A stretch of DNA of 15,513 bases from an uncultured Chromatiaceae bacterium (GTDB lineage Bacteria > Pseudomonadota > Gammaproteobacteria > Enterobacterales > Alteromonadaceae): positions 1 through 15,513 of the forward strand of contig CAMLNG010000031.1 in assembly GCA_946481195.1 (NCBI GenBank). The letters are read 5' to 3'. How positions within the stretch are numbered: position 1 is the first letter of the stretch; every line of letters begins with the position of its first letter. Below, piece after piece: positions 1-6,507 of this stretch. Under the pieces are notes generated by a model. It searched no databases. It saw only the letters and a list, made by a program, of their open reading frames with translations, and had not been told where the DNA came from. The position numbers and the translations under genes were made by a program.

Positions 1-1161
1 CACAGCTGGTTAAACCGCATGTTGTTACCAGACACAGTCGGTACCGGCGGTGACTCACACACCCGTTTCCCACTGGGGATTTCTTTCCCGGCAGGTTCTG
101 GCTTAGTTGCGTTCGCAGCAGCCACCGGCGTGATGCCACTGGATATGCCTGAGTCTGTGCTGGTGCGCTTTAAAGGCGAAATGCAGCCTGGTATCACCTT
201 ACGTGACCTCGTACACGCCATCCCTTACTATGCCATTCAGCAAGGTTTGCTGACGGTTGAGAAGAAAGGCAAGGTCAACATTTTCTCTGGCCGCGTGCTG
301 GAAATTGAAGGTCTGGAGCATTTAACAGCTGAACAGGCATTCGAGTTGTCAGACGCGTCAGCTGAGCGTTCTGCCGCTGGTTGTACTATCACGCTGTCTG
401 AAGATTCAGTGCGTGAGTACCTGCAATCAAACATCGTGATGCTGAAGTGGATGATTAGCGAAGGTTACGGCGATGTTCGCACTATCGAGCGCCGTATCAA
501 TGCGATGGAAGCCTGGCTCGCCAATCCGAAGCTGGAACGTGCGGATGCCGATGCTGAATATGCTGCGGTGATTGAAATTGACCTGGCAGATATCAAAGAA
601 CCAATCCTGTGCGCGCCAAATGACCCGGACGACGCCCGTCTGCTGTCATCAGTCGCCGGTGAGAAGATTGACGAAGTCTTTATCGGTTCTTGTATGACCA
701 ACATCGGCCACTTCCGTGCTGCCGGTAAACTGCTCGACAAGTTCAAAGGCCAGATCCCAACTCGTCTGTGGATCGCTCCACCGACCAAAATGGATAAAGA
801 CCAGCTGACTGAAGAAGGTTATTACGGTATCTACGGCCGCGTTGGTGCGCGCATCGAGATCCCGGGCTGTTCACTCTGTATGGGTAACCAGGCACGTGTG
901 GGTGACAACACCACAGTGGTGTCGACTTCTACCCGTAACTTCCCGAACCGTTTAGGTCAGGGGGCTAATGTATATCTGGCGTCAGCTGAACTGGCCGGTG
1001 TGGCGTCTATTATCGGCCGCCTGCCAACAGTTGCCGAATACCTGGAGTACGCGAAACAGATTGAAACGACGGCTGCGGACACCTACCGCTACCTGAACTT
1101 CCATCAGATGAGCCAATACACCAGTAAAGCCTCGAATGTAATTATTCAGCAAGCTGTATAA
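1..1161 (+). CDS. acnB: Aconitate hydratase B, 3' part (5' end outside window)
   Basis: Bifunctional aconitase / 2-methylisocitrate dehydratase of the TCA cycle, a cytoplasmic [4Fe-4S] enzyme. The frame is open from base 1 (reads HSWLNR before the first internal Met), so the gene enters from the left; 386 residues are visible, against about 865 in the E. coli protein, so this is roughly the C-terminal 45%. Seen here: the substrate/cluster-domain stretch [11 protein letters not shown] near the start and the three cluster cysteines, one in GSCMTN (codon at 691-693) and two in CSLCMGN (868-870 and 877-879). All three ligands are present, so the enzyme should be catalytically competent. A hairpin terminator follows 17 bases after the stop. 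The next gene is a YacL homologue, the same order as in E. coli. Identification is essentially certain. Confidence 0.98.
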   Translation, partial: HSWLNRMLLPDTVGTGGDSHTRFPLGISFPAGSGLVAFAAATGVMPLDMPESVLVRFKGEMQPGITLRDLVHAIPYYAIQQGLLTVEKKGKVNIFSGRVLEIEGLEHLTAEQAFELSDASAERSAAGCTITLSEDSVREYLQSNIVMLKWMISEGYGDVRTIERRINAMEAWLANPKLERADADAEYAAVIEIDLADIKEPILCAPNDPDDARLLSSVAGEKIDEVFIGSCMTNIGHFRAAGKLLDKFKGQIPTRLWIAPPTKMDKDQLTEEGYYGIYGRVGARIEIPGCSLCMGNQARVGDNTTVVSTSTRNFPNRLGQGANVYLASAELAGVASIIGRLPTVAEYLEYAKQIETTAADTYRYLNFHQMSQYTSKASNVIIQQAV

Positions 1162-1178
1162 TTAGCAGGTTCAGCATC

Positions 1179-1202
1179 AAAAGCCCGCAGCTGCGGGCTT
1201 TT
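1179..1202 (+). terminator. Rho-independent terminator of acnB
   Basis: Perfect 20-base palindrome at 1181-1200 (arm AAGCCCGCAG and its complement), flanked by two more A and two more T, giving an almost loopless GC-rich hairpin. The T tract is short (TTTT then GTCTTTTC), so some readthrough into yacL is possible. Confidence 0.75.
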
Positions 1203-1236
1203 GTCTTTTCTGCGGCTATGGGCCGATGGAGTGGGG

Positions 1237-1605
1237 ATGGAGCACGATTTTATTTATCTGCCGGATAGCCGGCGATATTTATTAAAACTGGCAGCGGAGC
1301 AACATGCATTGCAGTGTTTTTTGCTGGAGGAGTTTGAGCTTCGCGCCGCCAGTTATCAGCCTTTACTGGATAAACTACAGACGCTGGGTCTGTATGATGA
1401 ATATCAGTTTGATGGCCGCGAATATTCGCTGCAGGTCGAGCGGATGGAAGTACGGGTATTTCATCATAGTTGTGGTCAGCACCATGCCGAGGATCAGTTC
1501 CTCGAAGCGGAGCTCAGTACAGACGATGCAGCTTTACACTGCGAATGTGGCCTGGAAGATTTGATTCGTTTATTGCAAGCCTGGCAGCAATTTCTGCCTC
1601 GCTGA
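1237..1605 (+). CDS. yacL: UPF0231 family protein, YacL-like
   Basis: A 122-residue acidic cytoplasmic protein of the UPF0231 (YacL) family, whose function is unknown. E. coli YacL has 120 residues and also lies directly downstream of acnB. Family-like stretches visible here are the N-terminal MEHDFIYL, the central GREYSLQVERMEVRV (compare GHEYTLWMDGEEVMVR in E. coli) and the C-terminal ECGLEDLIRLLQAWQQFL (compare SLCGVEDFLQVVANYRNFV). I chose the ATG at 1237 over the in-frame TTG at 1201 because 1201 lies in the acnB terminator and 1237 gives the family length; a GGAG lies about 7 bases upstream. No signal peptide or membrane segment. Identification rests on synteny plus remembered sequence similarity. 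Confidence 0.85.
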   Translation: MEHDFIYLPDSRRYLLKLAAEQHALQCFLLEEFELRAASYQPLLDKLQTLGLYDEYQFDGREYSLQVERMEVRVFHHSCGQHHAEDQFLEAELSTDDAALHCECGLEDLIRLLQAWQQFLPR

Positions 1606-1662
1606 TCTGCCGGTCCTCACATGTTCGGGTGCATTTTCAACTGCACCGACAGCGGGAAGATG

Positions 1663-1679
1663 CGCACCAAGATGGTGCG
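1663..1679. promoter_or_regulatory. NtrC (GlnG) enhancer site for glnK-amtB
   Basis: The 17-mer CGCACCAAGATGGTGCG matches the known NtrC consensus TGCACC-N5-GGTGCA at all but the outermost base of each arm. It is centred at 1671, about 95 bases upstream of the start site predicted from the sigma-54 element at 1742, which is a normal enhancer distance. A TGCACC half site lies at 1642-1647, so a second weaker site is possible. Inference from motif and context. Confidence 0.7.
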
Positions 1680-1687
1680 TTTTTTTT
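1663..1687 (+). terminator. Rho-independent terminator of yacL (overlaps NtrC site)
   Basis: Stem CGCACC (1663-1668), loop AAGAT, stem GGTGCG (1674-1679), followed by eight T (1680-1687). This is a textbook terminator for yacL. The same bases form the NtrC-type enhancer listed separately. Confidence 0.8.
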
Positions 1688-1713
1688 GCCCAATCTTTAT
1701 GGTTTCTGCGTAA

Positions 1714-2169
<456 letters not shown>

Positions 2170-2181
2170 CAGGAGTCCATC

Positions 2182-3453
2182 ATGCAAGAACAGATTTATC
2201 ATTTACAGTTTGCCATGGACACCTTCTATTTCCTGGTGTGCGGCGCATTAGTGATGTGGATGGCGGCAGGTTTCGCCATGTTAGAGTCGGGGCTGGTCCG
2301 GGCGAAAAACACCACTGAAATTCTGACGAAAAACTTTGTGTTGTATGCAATTGCCTGTTTGATGTATCTGATCTGTGGTTACCAGTTCATGTACGGCGGC
2401 GGTTTCTTCTTGTCTGGCATCGAAGCATTAAACGTCGATGAAACATTGGCCAGCATTGCCAGCCGTGAAAATGGCTTTACTGGTAAAGCGGCTTACTCAA
2501 AAGCAGCGGATTTCTTCTTCCAGGTGGTGTTTGTGGCCACGGCGATGTCGATTGTCTCTGGTGCTGTTGCTGAGCGGATGAAGCTGTGGGCTTTCTTCGC
2601 CTTTGCAGTTGTCATGTGTGGTTTCCTCTATCCAATGGAAGGGTCATGGACCTGGGGTGGTCAACCAGTATTTGGTCTTTATACGCTGGGTGATTTTGGG
2701 TTCTCTGATTTTGCCGGCTCAGGCATTGTGCATCTCGCGGGCGGCGCTGCTGCGTTAGCTGGTGTGTTATTGCTGGGTGCCCGCAAAGGCAAATATACCA
2801 AAGATGGTAAGGCTCACGCGTTCCCAGGCTCTAACATGCCACTGGCAACGCTGGGCACTTTAATTCTGTGGATGGGGTGGTTTGGCTTTAACGGCGGCTC
2901 AATGCTGAAGTTGGCCGACATCGGCAATGCACATGGCGTCGCTATGGTGTTCGTGAATACTAATGCTGCTGCTGTCGGTGGCGCTTTGTCTGCTCTGGCT
3001 GTGTCGATGGTGCTGTTCCGCAAAGCTGACCTAACTATGGTATTAAACGGCGCCTTAGCCGGTCTGGTAGCTATCACAGCCGAGCCTTCCACACCGACAC
3101 CACTGCAGGCAACAATTTTTGGTGCCGTTGCAGGTGTTCTGGTCGTTGCTGCGATTATCGGCTTCGACAAAATCAAAATCGATGACCCGGTCGGTGCGAT
3201 TTCAGTGCATGGTGTAGTCGGCTTCTTTGGCCTGATGATTGTGCCACTGACTAAAGACAGCGCTTCGTTCCTGGGGCAGTTTATCGGTGCTGCAACGATT
3301 TTCGTCTGGATTTTTGTTTGTAGCCTGGTGGTTTGGGGTGTACTGAAAGCCACTATGGGTATTCGTGTCAGTGAACAGGAAGAATATGAGGGTGTGGACC
3401 GTTCTGAGTGTGGAATTGAAGCCTATCCGGAATTTGTGTCGACCCTAAAGTAA
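2182..3453 (+). CDS. amtB: Ammonium transporter AmtB
   Basis: Inner-membrane ammonium channel of the Amt/Mep/Rh family, 423 residues, strongly hydrophobic with about 11 membrane helices. Seen: the family stretch ESGLVRAKN (res 35-43), Asp176 in SDFAGSGIVH, the pore twin histidines His184 (GIVHLAGG) and His343 (SVHGVVGFFG), and DPVGAIS. The charged C-terminal tail after about residue 393 (GVDRSECGIEAYPEF) is the cytoplasmic region that in the family docks GlnK. Unlike E. coli AmtB, no separate cleavable signal peptide is evident: the first helix begins around residue 11. The start has AGGAG (2171-2175) seven bases before the ATG. Co-transcribed with glnK. An unusual structured RNA region follows the stop. 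Confidence 0.96.
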   Translation: MQEQIYHLQFAMDTFYFLVCGALVMWMAAGFAMLESGLVRAKNTTEILTKNFVLYAIACLMYLICGYQFMYGGGFFLSGIEALNVDETLASIASRENGFTGKAAYSKAADFFFQVVFVATAMSIVSGAVAERMKLWAFFAFAVVMCGFLYPMEGSWTWGGQPVFGLYTLGDFGFSDFAGSGIVHLAGGAAALAGVLLLGARKGKYTKDGKAHAFPGSNMPLATLGTLILWMGWFGFNGGSMLKLADIGNAHGVAMVFVNTNAAAVGGALSALAVSMVLFRKADLTMVLNGALAGLVAITAEPSTPTPLQATIFGAVAGVLVVAAIIGFDKIKIDDPVGAISVHGVVGFFGLMIVPLTKDSASFLGQFIGAATIFVWIFVCSLVVWGVLKATMGIRVSEQEEYEGVDRSECGIEAYPEFVSTLK

Positions 3454-3457
3454 GCAG

Positions 3458-3617
3458 CCTGAGGAGAGCCGGTGGGGCTTCTCAGGAGCGAGTGTCCCGC
3501 CCGGCAGTGCCTGTTGTGACTGCCGAAGCGGGAAACTGAACTCTTACCACCAAATCGTCTATCCTTGTCCTTTGTCTTCTAAGACGACCCCACCGGTTTT
3601 TGCCTGTGGGGTTTTTT
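3458..3617 (+). ncRNA. Structured 3' RNA of glnK-amtB (or independent small RNA), unrecognised
   Basis: About 160 bases with dense pairing. Hairpin A: CCTGAG (3458-3463) with CTCAGG (3481-3486), extended by AGCC (3467-3470) with GGCT (3476-3479), loop GGTGG. Hairpin B: TCCCGC (3495-3500) with GCGGGA (3528-3533), then GGCAGT (3503-3508) with ACTGCC (3519-3524). Terminator: ACCCCAC (3587-3593) with GTGGGGT (3606-3612), then T to 3617. CCGGTGGGG (3469-3477) is also perfectly complementary to CCCCACCGG (3588-3596), so the terminator arm has a competing upstream partner. No known RNA family recognised; it is not the 4.5S RNA. No clear promoter of its own was seen, so it may simply be the processed 3' end of the amtB message. 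Confidence 0.45.
3587..3617 (+). terminator. Rho-independent terminator of glnK-amtB
   Basis: ACCCCAC (3587-3593) pairs with GTGGGGT (3606-3612), extended by GG/CC inside the loop, followed by a run of six T (3612-3617). A good terminator about 135 bases beyond the amtB stop. Confidence 0.8.
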
Positions 3618-3735
3618 ATTATGTGCGGACAAAAACTAATCTAACAGCATGGCTTTCGTCTGAAAAGTAGGCAAAGTAACGATTTAGAATATTTCATCTG
3701 TTTGTACTCACCTGTGCACTGTGAATTGTCATGAT

Positions 3736-3787
3736 GTGCTGGTGCTGGTGCTGGTGCTGGTGCTGGTGCTGGTGCTGGTGCTGGTGC
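3736..3787. repeat. GTGCTG hexanucleotide tandem repeat, about 8.7 copies
   Basis: Eight perfect GTGCTG units followed by GTGC. Because the unit is six bases, every frame through it stays open and reads as dipeptide repeats (Val-Leu on plus, Ala-Pro or Thr-Ser on minus); no credible gene spans it. It lies between the amtB terminator (3617) and the terminator of the minus-strand CsrB-like RNA (about 3935). The rest of 3618-3934 shows no gene, only a small hairpin AGCACT/AGTGCT at 3900-3915. Confidence 0.95.
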
Positions 3788-3934
3788 AGAGATGCAATAG
3801 GTGGTATGGCGCACTCTCAAAACATTCAGGAGTTTTGGGTATTCTCCGCGTAGACATCTTGTTTGATCTGAACTCAGCGCTGCCTGCAGCTTTCCAAACA
3901 GCACTAAGCAGTGCTTTAAGCTGAAGAAGTCTCT

Positions 3935-3970
3935 AAAAACAGGAAAGCCGCATCCTTTTGAGATGCGGCT
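3935..3970 (-). terminator. Terminator of the CsrB-like RNA (minus strand)
   Basis: Perfect 9-bp stem AGCCGCATC (3946-3954) with GATGCGGCT (3962-3970) and a 7-base loop. Read on the minus strand it is followed by TTTCCTGTTTTTAG, an interrupted T tract; on the plus strand no T tract follows. This orientation matches a minus-strand transcript arriving from 4526. Confidence 0.65.
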
Positions 3971-4122
3971 ACCGTAATGCTTTGTCAAATTCCATTTCAA
4001 ACCCTGAGGGTTGTCTTCCCTGCCTCCCGGAGGAGATTCACGCGCTGTGAAGGTTTTAACATCCATGCTCATAAAACGCTGCCAGTGCAGTGTCGTACTT
4101 CAAGCCAATCCAGGCTTTCCTA

Positions 4123-4377
4123 TCCTTGTTGGTACCATCCTGATACCGCTGCTACATCCTGTAGCGTCCCCTGTCCTTGTTGGTATCATCCAGATACCGC
4201 TGCTACATCCTGTAGCGTCCCCTGTCCTTGTTGGTATCGTTCTGATACCGCTGCTACATCCTGTAGCGTCCCCTGTCCTTGTTGGTATCATCCTGATACC
4301 GCTGCTACATCCTGTAGCGTCCTCTGTCCTTGTTGGTATCATCCTGATGCCGCAGCTACATACTATAGCGTCCTCTG
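4123..4377. repeat. Five tandem 51-bp repeats inside the CsrB-like RNA gene
   Basis: Units begin at 4123, 4174, 4225, 4276 and 4327, each starting TCCTTGTTGG, with no spacers. Each unit holds two inverted repeats around TCC: GGTATCA-TCC-TGATACC and CTACA-TCC-TGTAG, which on the minus strand become GGA-loop hairpins. Copies differ by few bases: copy 3 loses one GGA (GAA), copy 5 loses one (GTA), copy 2 has CTGGATG. Since 51 is divisible by three, all frames stay open and give 17-residue protein repeats that should not be taken as coding. Confidence 0.93.
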
Positions 4378-4526
4378 TTATTCTGTCCCTGAACAACACC
4401 TGCTCGTCCTGAGCGACTACTCCTTAAGTTGACATCCTGTCAACACGGCCGGTCCCGGCATCCTGGTCCCTGGAGATTCCTTCCTGAAATCTCAGCTCAT
4501 CCTGAGCCTGTCCCTGACAATTCGAC

Positions 4527-4752
4527 TAGTACACCATCCATGATGTTTTACTGCTTGCCGCTGCAATGTCGTCATTGACCGTAAAAGCATTATGCCTGTG
4601 ATTCGTCAGAACATTGCTGGTGTAAGCCAAAGTTCCATGACGCAGAAGTTATAGGTTGGTAAGGATGTTATTTAAAAAGTTAATTAAAACAATTGGATAG
4701 TATATTTTTACGTGTTGATAACGGATCTAAATAGCGAAATGACTTACTTAAA
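4527..4752 (-). promoter_or_regulatory. Upstream region of the CsrB-like RNA with IHF-like site
   Basis: AT-rich, GGA-poor stretch between the RNA start and the palindrome at 4753. On the minus strand TATCAACACGTAA (4720-4708) matches the IHF consensus WATCAANNNNTTR at 12 of 13 positions, followed by an A/T-rich tract, as IHF sites often are. IHF would bend the DNA between a distant activator site and the promoter near 4530. An alternative -10 (TATACT, 4704-4699) would place the start near 4692 and lengthen the RNA. No protein gene is seen in this stretch. Confidence 0.5.
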
Positions 4753-4770
4753 TGTGAGATATATCTCACA
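4753..4770. promoter_or_regulatory. GacA/UvrY-type palindrome
   Basis: TGTGAGATATATCTCACA, a perfect 18-bp palindrome with the architecture TGTRAG-N6-CTYACA of the known GacA/UvrY box (TGTAAG-N6-CTTACA). It lies about 230 bases upstream of the CsrB-like RNA, a far-upstream placement like that reported for UvrY at E. coli csrB, and about 75 bases before the peroxidase gene on the other side. The spacing (N8 between TGTGA and TCACA) does not fit CRP, which needs N6. Confidence 0.6.
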
Positions 4771-4845
4771 AGGATGTCGCAGATTTGGCGCCGCCTGCTT
4801 TTTTAGTTAGCATGTCTGCAATTTTACAGTATTGATCGCGGCATT

Positions 4846-5772
4846 ATGGCAAGAGAACAGGTTGGTGTATGTGCAGAACCGAATCTGCATGGATTGTTAT
4901 TGCTGATGAACGCACTGGACGGCCATGAGAGTGCTGTTCGGCGTGTGCTCGGTAGTATTCCTGGATTGATACACAAATTAGCGGAGCAATTTTCCGAAGC
5001 AAATTTGAACGCAATTGTAGCTATTGGACCAGGCTACTGGCATTCGCTTTACCCGCACGCATGCCCGTCGGACTTTCAACCGTTTACACCACTGGCTGTT
5101 GATGATTTAGCCATGCCAGCCATCCCTTATGATGTACTGCTAAAGATACGTGCCGATCGCTACGATGTGTTGCATCTGGCTATTCAGCAATGTTACCAGC
5201 TACTGATGCCACACCTTGAACTGGTCGAACAAACACATTGCTTTCGTTTTATGGATGGCCGTGATCTCACCGGTTTTATCGATCAACCTCAGCCACCGCG
5301 TGGACGTAAAAAGCGGGAATTGGCTTTAATCAGTGAAATGCAACAGCCTGAATTTGCGCAGGGAAGTTATCTGTTTTATCAGCGTTATCGTCTTGATTTA
5401 AATCGCTGGCAACAACTGACCCAATCTCAACAGGAAGCAATTATCGGGCAGCGAAAGTTAGATGGACAGCTGTTGCCAACAGCGCAGCTGCATGAACATA
5501 GTCACGCAGTGAAGGCTGCTGTCCTGGATGCATTCGGCCAATATTATCCTTTGGTATTTCAGAACATGCCCTATGGCCAGCTGAAATCACAGGGGTTAGT
5601 GATTTTGGCTTGTTCAGCTGATCCTTCGGCATACCTCTCGTGGCTTAGTCGACGGCTTGGCGATGCTGCGGGCCAGAATTATGATTTGCTGCTGGACTAT
5701 GTTCAGGCAGACAGTGGCGCAGCTTTTTTTGCACCATCTGTCAGTTTTTTGGAGGATTATGCGACGCTCTAG
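4846..5772 (+). CDS. DyP-type (YfeX-like) heme peroxidase, divergent active site
   Basis: Predicted cytoplasmic dye-decolorizing-type peroxidase, 308 residues, close to YfeX-like members in length. Family stretches: RDLTGFIDQPQP (res 139-150; usual form RDLTGFVDGTENP), GSYLFYQRYRLDLNRW (173-188), IIGQRKLDG (199-207), HSHAVKA (218-224) and FFAPSVSFL (294-302). The catalytic Asp of the GXXDG motif is kept (Asp146), but its last Gly is Gln147. The candidate proximal heme ligand is His220. The distal Arg expected before NMPYG is replaced by Phe238 (LVFQNMPYG), so peroxide activation may be altered or lost. No signal peptide. The ATG at 4846 is the only normal start before the in-frame stop at 4804-4806; no clear Shine-Dalgarno. 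It stands alone, between the csrB control region and argR (convergent, 10 bases away). Confidence 0.85.
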   Translation: MAREQVGVCAEPNLHGLLLLMNALDGHESAVRRVLGSIPGLIHKLAEQFSEANLNAIVAIGPGYWHSLYPHACPSDFQPFTPLAVDDLAMPAIPYDVLLKIRADRYDVLHLAIQQCYQLLMPHLELVEQTHCFRFMDGRDLTGFIDQPQPPRGRKKRELALISEMQQPEFAQGSYLFYQRYRLDLNRWQQLTQSQQEAIIGQRKLDGQLLPTAQLHEHSHAVKAAVLDAFGQYYPLVFQNMPYGQLKSQGLVILACSADPSAYLSWLSRRLGDAAGQNYDLLLDYVQADSGAAFFAPSVSFLEDYATL

Positions 5773-5782
5773 TGCGAGTTAC

Positions 5783-6250
5783 TTAGACTTTCTCAAATAA
5801 TTCGGTGACCTTCTTCAGGGTGAAGTTAATATTTTTCACGCTGGTGGGTGCAATAAAAATTGTATCGTCTCCGGCAATAGTACCGAGTACGCCCTCTGCT
5901 TTGCCTACTGAATCCAGCAATCTTGCGATGAGCTGGGCGGCACCTGGGCTGGTTCGGATAATAATCATTACATCATTGTGTTCAATATCCAGCACCAGTT
6001 GACGCAGTGGGCTTTTCGTCGTCGGCACACCAAGTTCAGGTGGCAGACAATACACCATTTCCTGCCGGGCATTACGGGTGCGCACGGCACCAAACTTACT
6101 GAGCATGCGGGAGACTTTCGACTGACTGACGTTGTCAAAACCCTCAGATTTTAATGCATCCACGATATCACTCTGCGAGCCGAATCGTTCTTCTTTCAGC
6201 AGCGCTTTGAATGCCTGAATCAGCGCTTCCTGTTTAGTTTGTTTGGTCAT
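5783..6250 (-). CDS. argR: Arginine repressor ArgR
   Basis: Hexameric arginine-dependent repressor of arginine biosynthesis genes, also a cofactor in Xer recombination in E. coli. 155 residues against 156 in E. coli. N-terminal winged helix-turn-helix with [14 protein letters not shown] and [20 protein letters not shown] (res 25-60); C-terminal arginine-binding/oligomerisation domain with [13 protein letters not shown], the arginine-contacting pair being Asp128-Asp129. The frame extends 21 codons further upstream, but the Met at 6250 ([18 protein letters not shown]) gives the family start. The Shine-Dalgarno is weak (CCGGTG). It diverges from mdh, as in E. coli, and converges on the peroxidase gene. 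Autoregulation is typical of the family, but I could not pick out a convincing ARG box pair in 6251-6507. Confidence 0.96.
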   Translation of the reverse strand: MTKQTKQEALIQAFKALLKEERFGSQSDIVDALKSEGFDNVSQSKVSRMLSKFGAVRTRNARQEMVYCLPPELGVPTTKSPLRQLVLDIEHNDVMIIIRTSPGAAQLIARLLDSVGKAEGVLGTIAGDDTIFIAPTSVKNINFTLKKVTELFEKV

Positions 6251-6392
6251 ATGCACCGGATAATCGCGTAATGAAGCTGAAAAAAACTCGTAATACAGAG
6301 CATACCATAACAAATCGGGTTGCCGGGTCCAGAGAATTATTTTTGCGGTCTGCTGATTTCGCAGCTCGATTTCTTTTCAGGCGCAAATAATA

Positions 6393-6411
6393 GTTAAATT
6401 GATTAAATAAC
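6393..6411. promoter_or_regulatory. Inverted repeat in the argR-mdh intergenic region
   Basis: GTTAAATTGATTAAATAAC begins GTTA and ends TAAC and has ArcA-box-like GTTAA/TTAAA content. mdh is ArcA-repressed in E. coli, so an ArcA site is a reasonable guess, but the match is loose. The rest of 6251-6507 is ordinary intergenic sequence. Confidence 0.3.
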
Positions 6412-6436
6412 GTGCTGCTACTTTGGTATAAGTCAT

Positions 6437-6465
6437 TTGTAATTTGCGCGGTATTTCAGTATTGT
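6437..6465 (+). promoter_or_regulatory. Candidate sigma-70 promoter of mdh
   Basis: TTGTAA (6437-6442), 17-base spacer, TATTGT (6460-6465), four of six matches in each element; the predicted start near 6472 leaves a leader of about 36 bases. Weak but well placed. Confidence 0.35.
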
Positions 6466-6507
6466 TGGCGCGTTTTTTTCGGTGAACCGTTAAATTGGGA
6501 GAGAAGC

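Larger units (their letters stand above)
3935..4526 (-). ncRNA. csrB: CsrB/RsmB-family CsrA-sequestering small RNA
   Basis: On the minus strand this stretch carries 36 GGA trinucleotides in about 590 bases (chance expectation about 9), ten of them in the exact motif CAGGATG, the hallmark of CsrB. Many sit in the loops of short perfect hairpins: GTTGACAGGATGTCAAC (4444-4428), GCTCAGGATGAGC (4507-4495), GCCGGGACCGGC (4459-4448), GCTCAGGACGAGC (4414-4402), and two per 51-bp repeat. Known function of the family: it binds many CsrA dimers and so frees mRNAs from CsrA control of carbon storage, motility and biofilm. The 5' end is placed at GTCGAATTGTCAGGGACAGG because E. coli CsrB starts similarly (GTCGACAGGGA) and GGA motifs stop there; a weak extended -10 (TGG then TGTACT, 4536-4528) lies just upstream. 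The 3' end is the hairpin at 3946-3970. It is longer than the roughly 370-nt E. coli RNA because of the tandem repeats. Plus-strand and minus-strand reading frames here are by-products. Family membership is fairly sure; exact ends are not. Confidence 0.85.

Noticed and set aside
1628..1647. Second full NtrC site from GGTGCA...TGCACC
   Set aside because: The half sites are in the wrong relative order (GGTGCA before TGCACC, 8-base gap), so at best TGCACC at 1642-1647 is a lone half site.
2814..3353. Minus-strand 179-residue open frame opposite amtB
   Set aside because: Shadow of the amtB gene; Thr/Pro/Ala-rich composition typical of antisense of membrane-protein codons.
3458..3617. 4.5S (SRP) RNA, which lies not far from amtB in E. 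coli
   Set aside because: The conserved core GGAAGGAAGCAGC of SRP RNA is absent and the hairpin layout differs.
3641..4072. Minus-strand 143-residue frame with an Ala-Pro repeat
   Set aside because: The Ala-Pro run is just the GTGCTG hexanucleotide; the frame crosses the CsrB-like RNA 3' end and terminator, has no convincing start signal and no recognisable domain.
4123..4377. CRISPR array
   Set aside because: The 51-bp units are directly adjacent with no unique spacers, and no cas genes are present.
3977..4432. Open frames of 133-151 residues on plus and 99 residues on minus with 17-residue protein repeats
   Set aside because: They are open only because the repeat is 51 bases (17 codons); several frames on both strands are open at once, residue composition is odd (Cys/Trp/Tyr/His-rich), and the minus-strand RNA reading explains the hairpins and GGA motifs.
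4753..4770. CRP site
   Set aside because: TGTGA and TCACA are separated by eight bases, not the six CRP needs; the 18-bp TGTRAG-N6-CTYACA layout fits GacA/UvrY better.
6251..6507. ARG boxes for ArgR autoregulation
   Set aside because: AT-rich stretches are present but no pair of 18-bp sites close to the consensus could be identified by eye.
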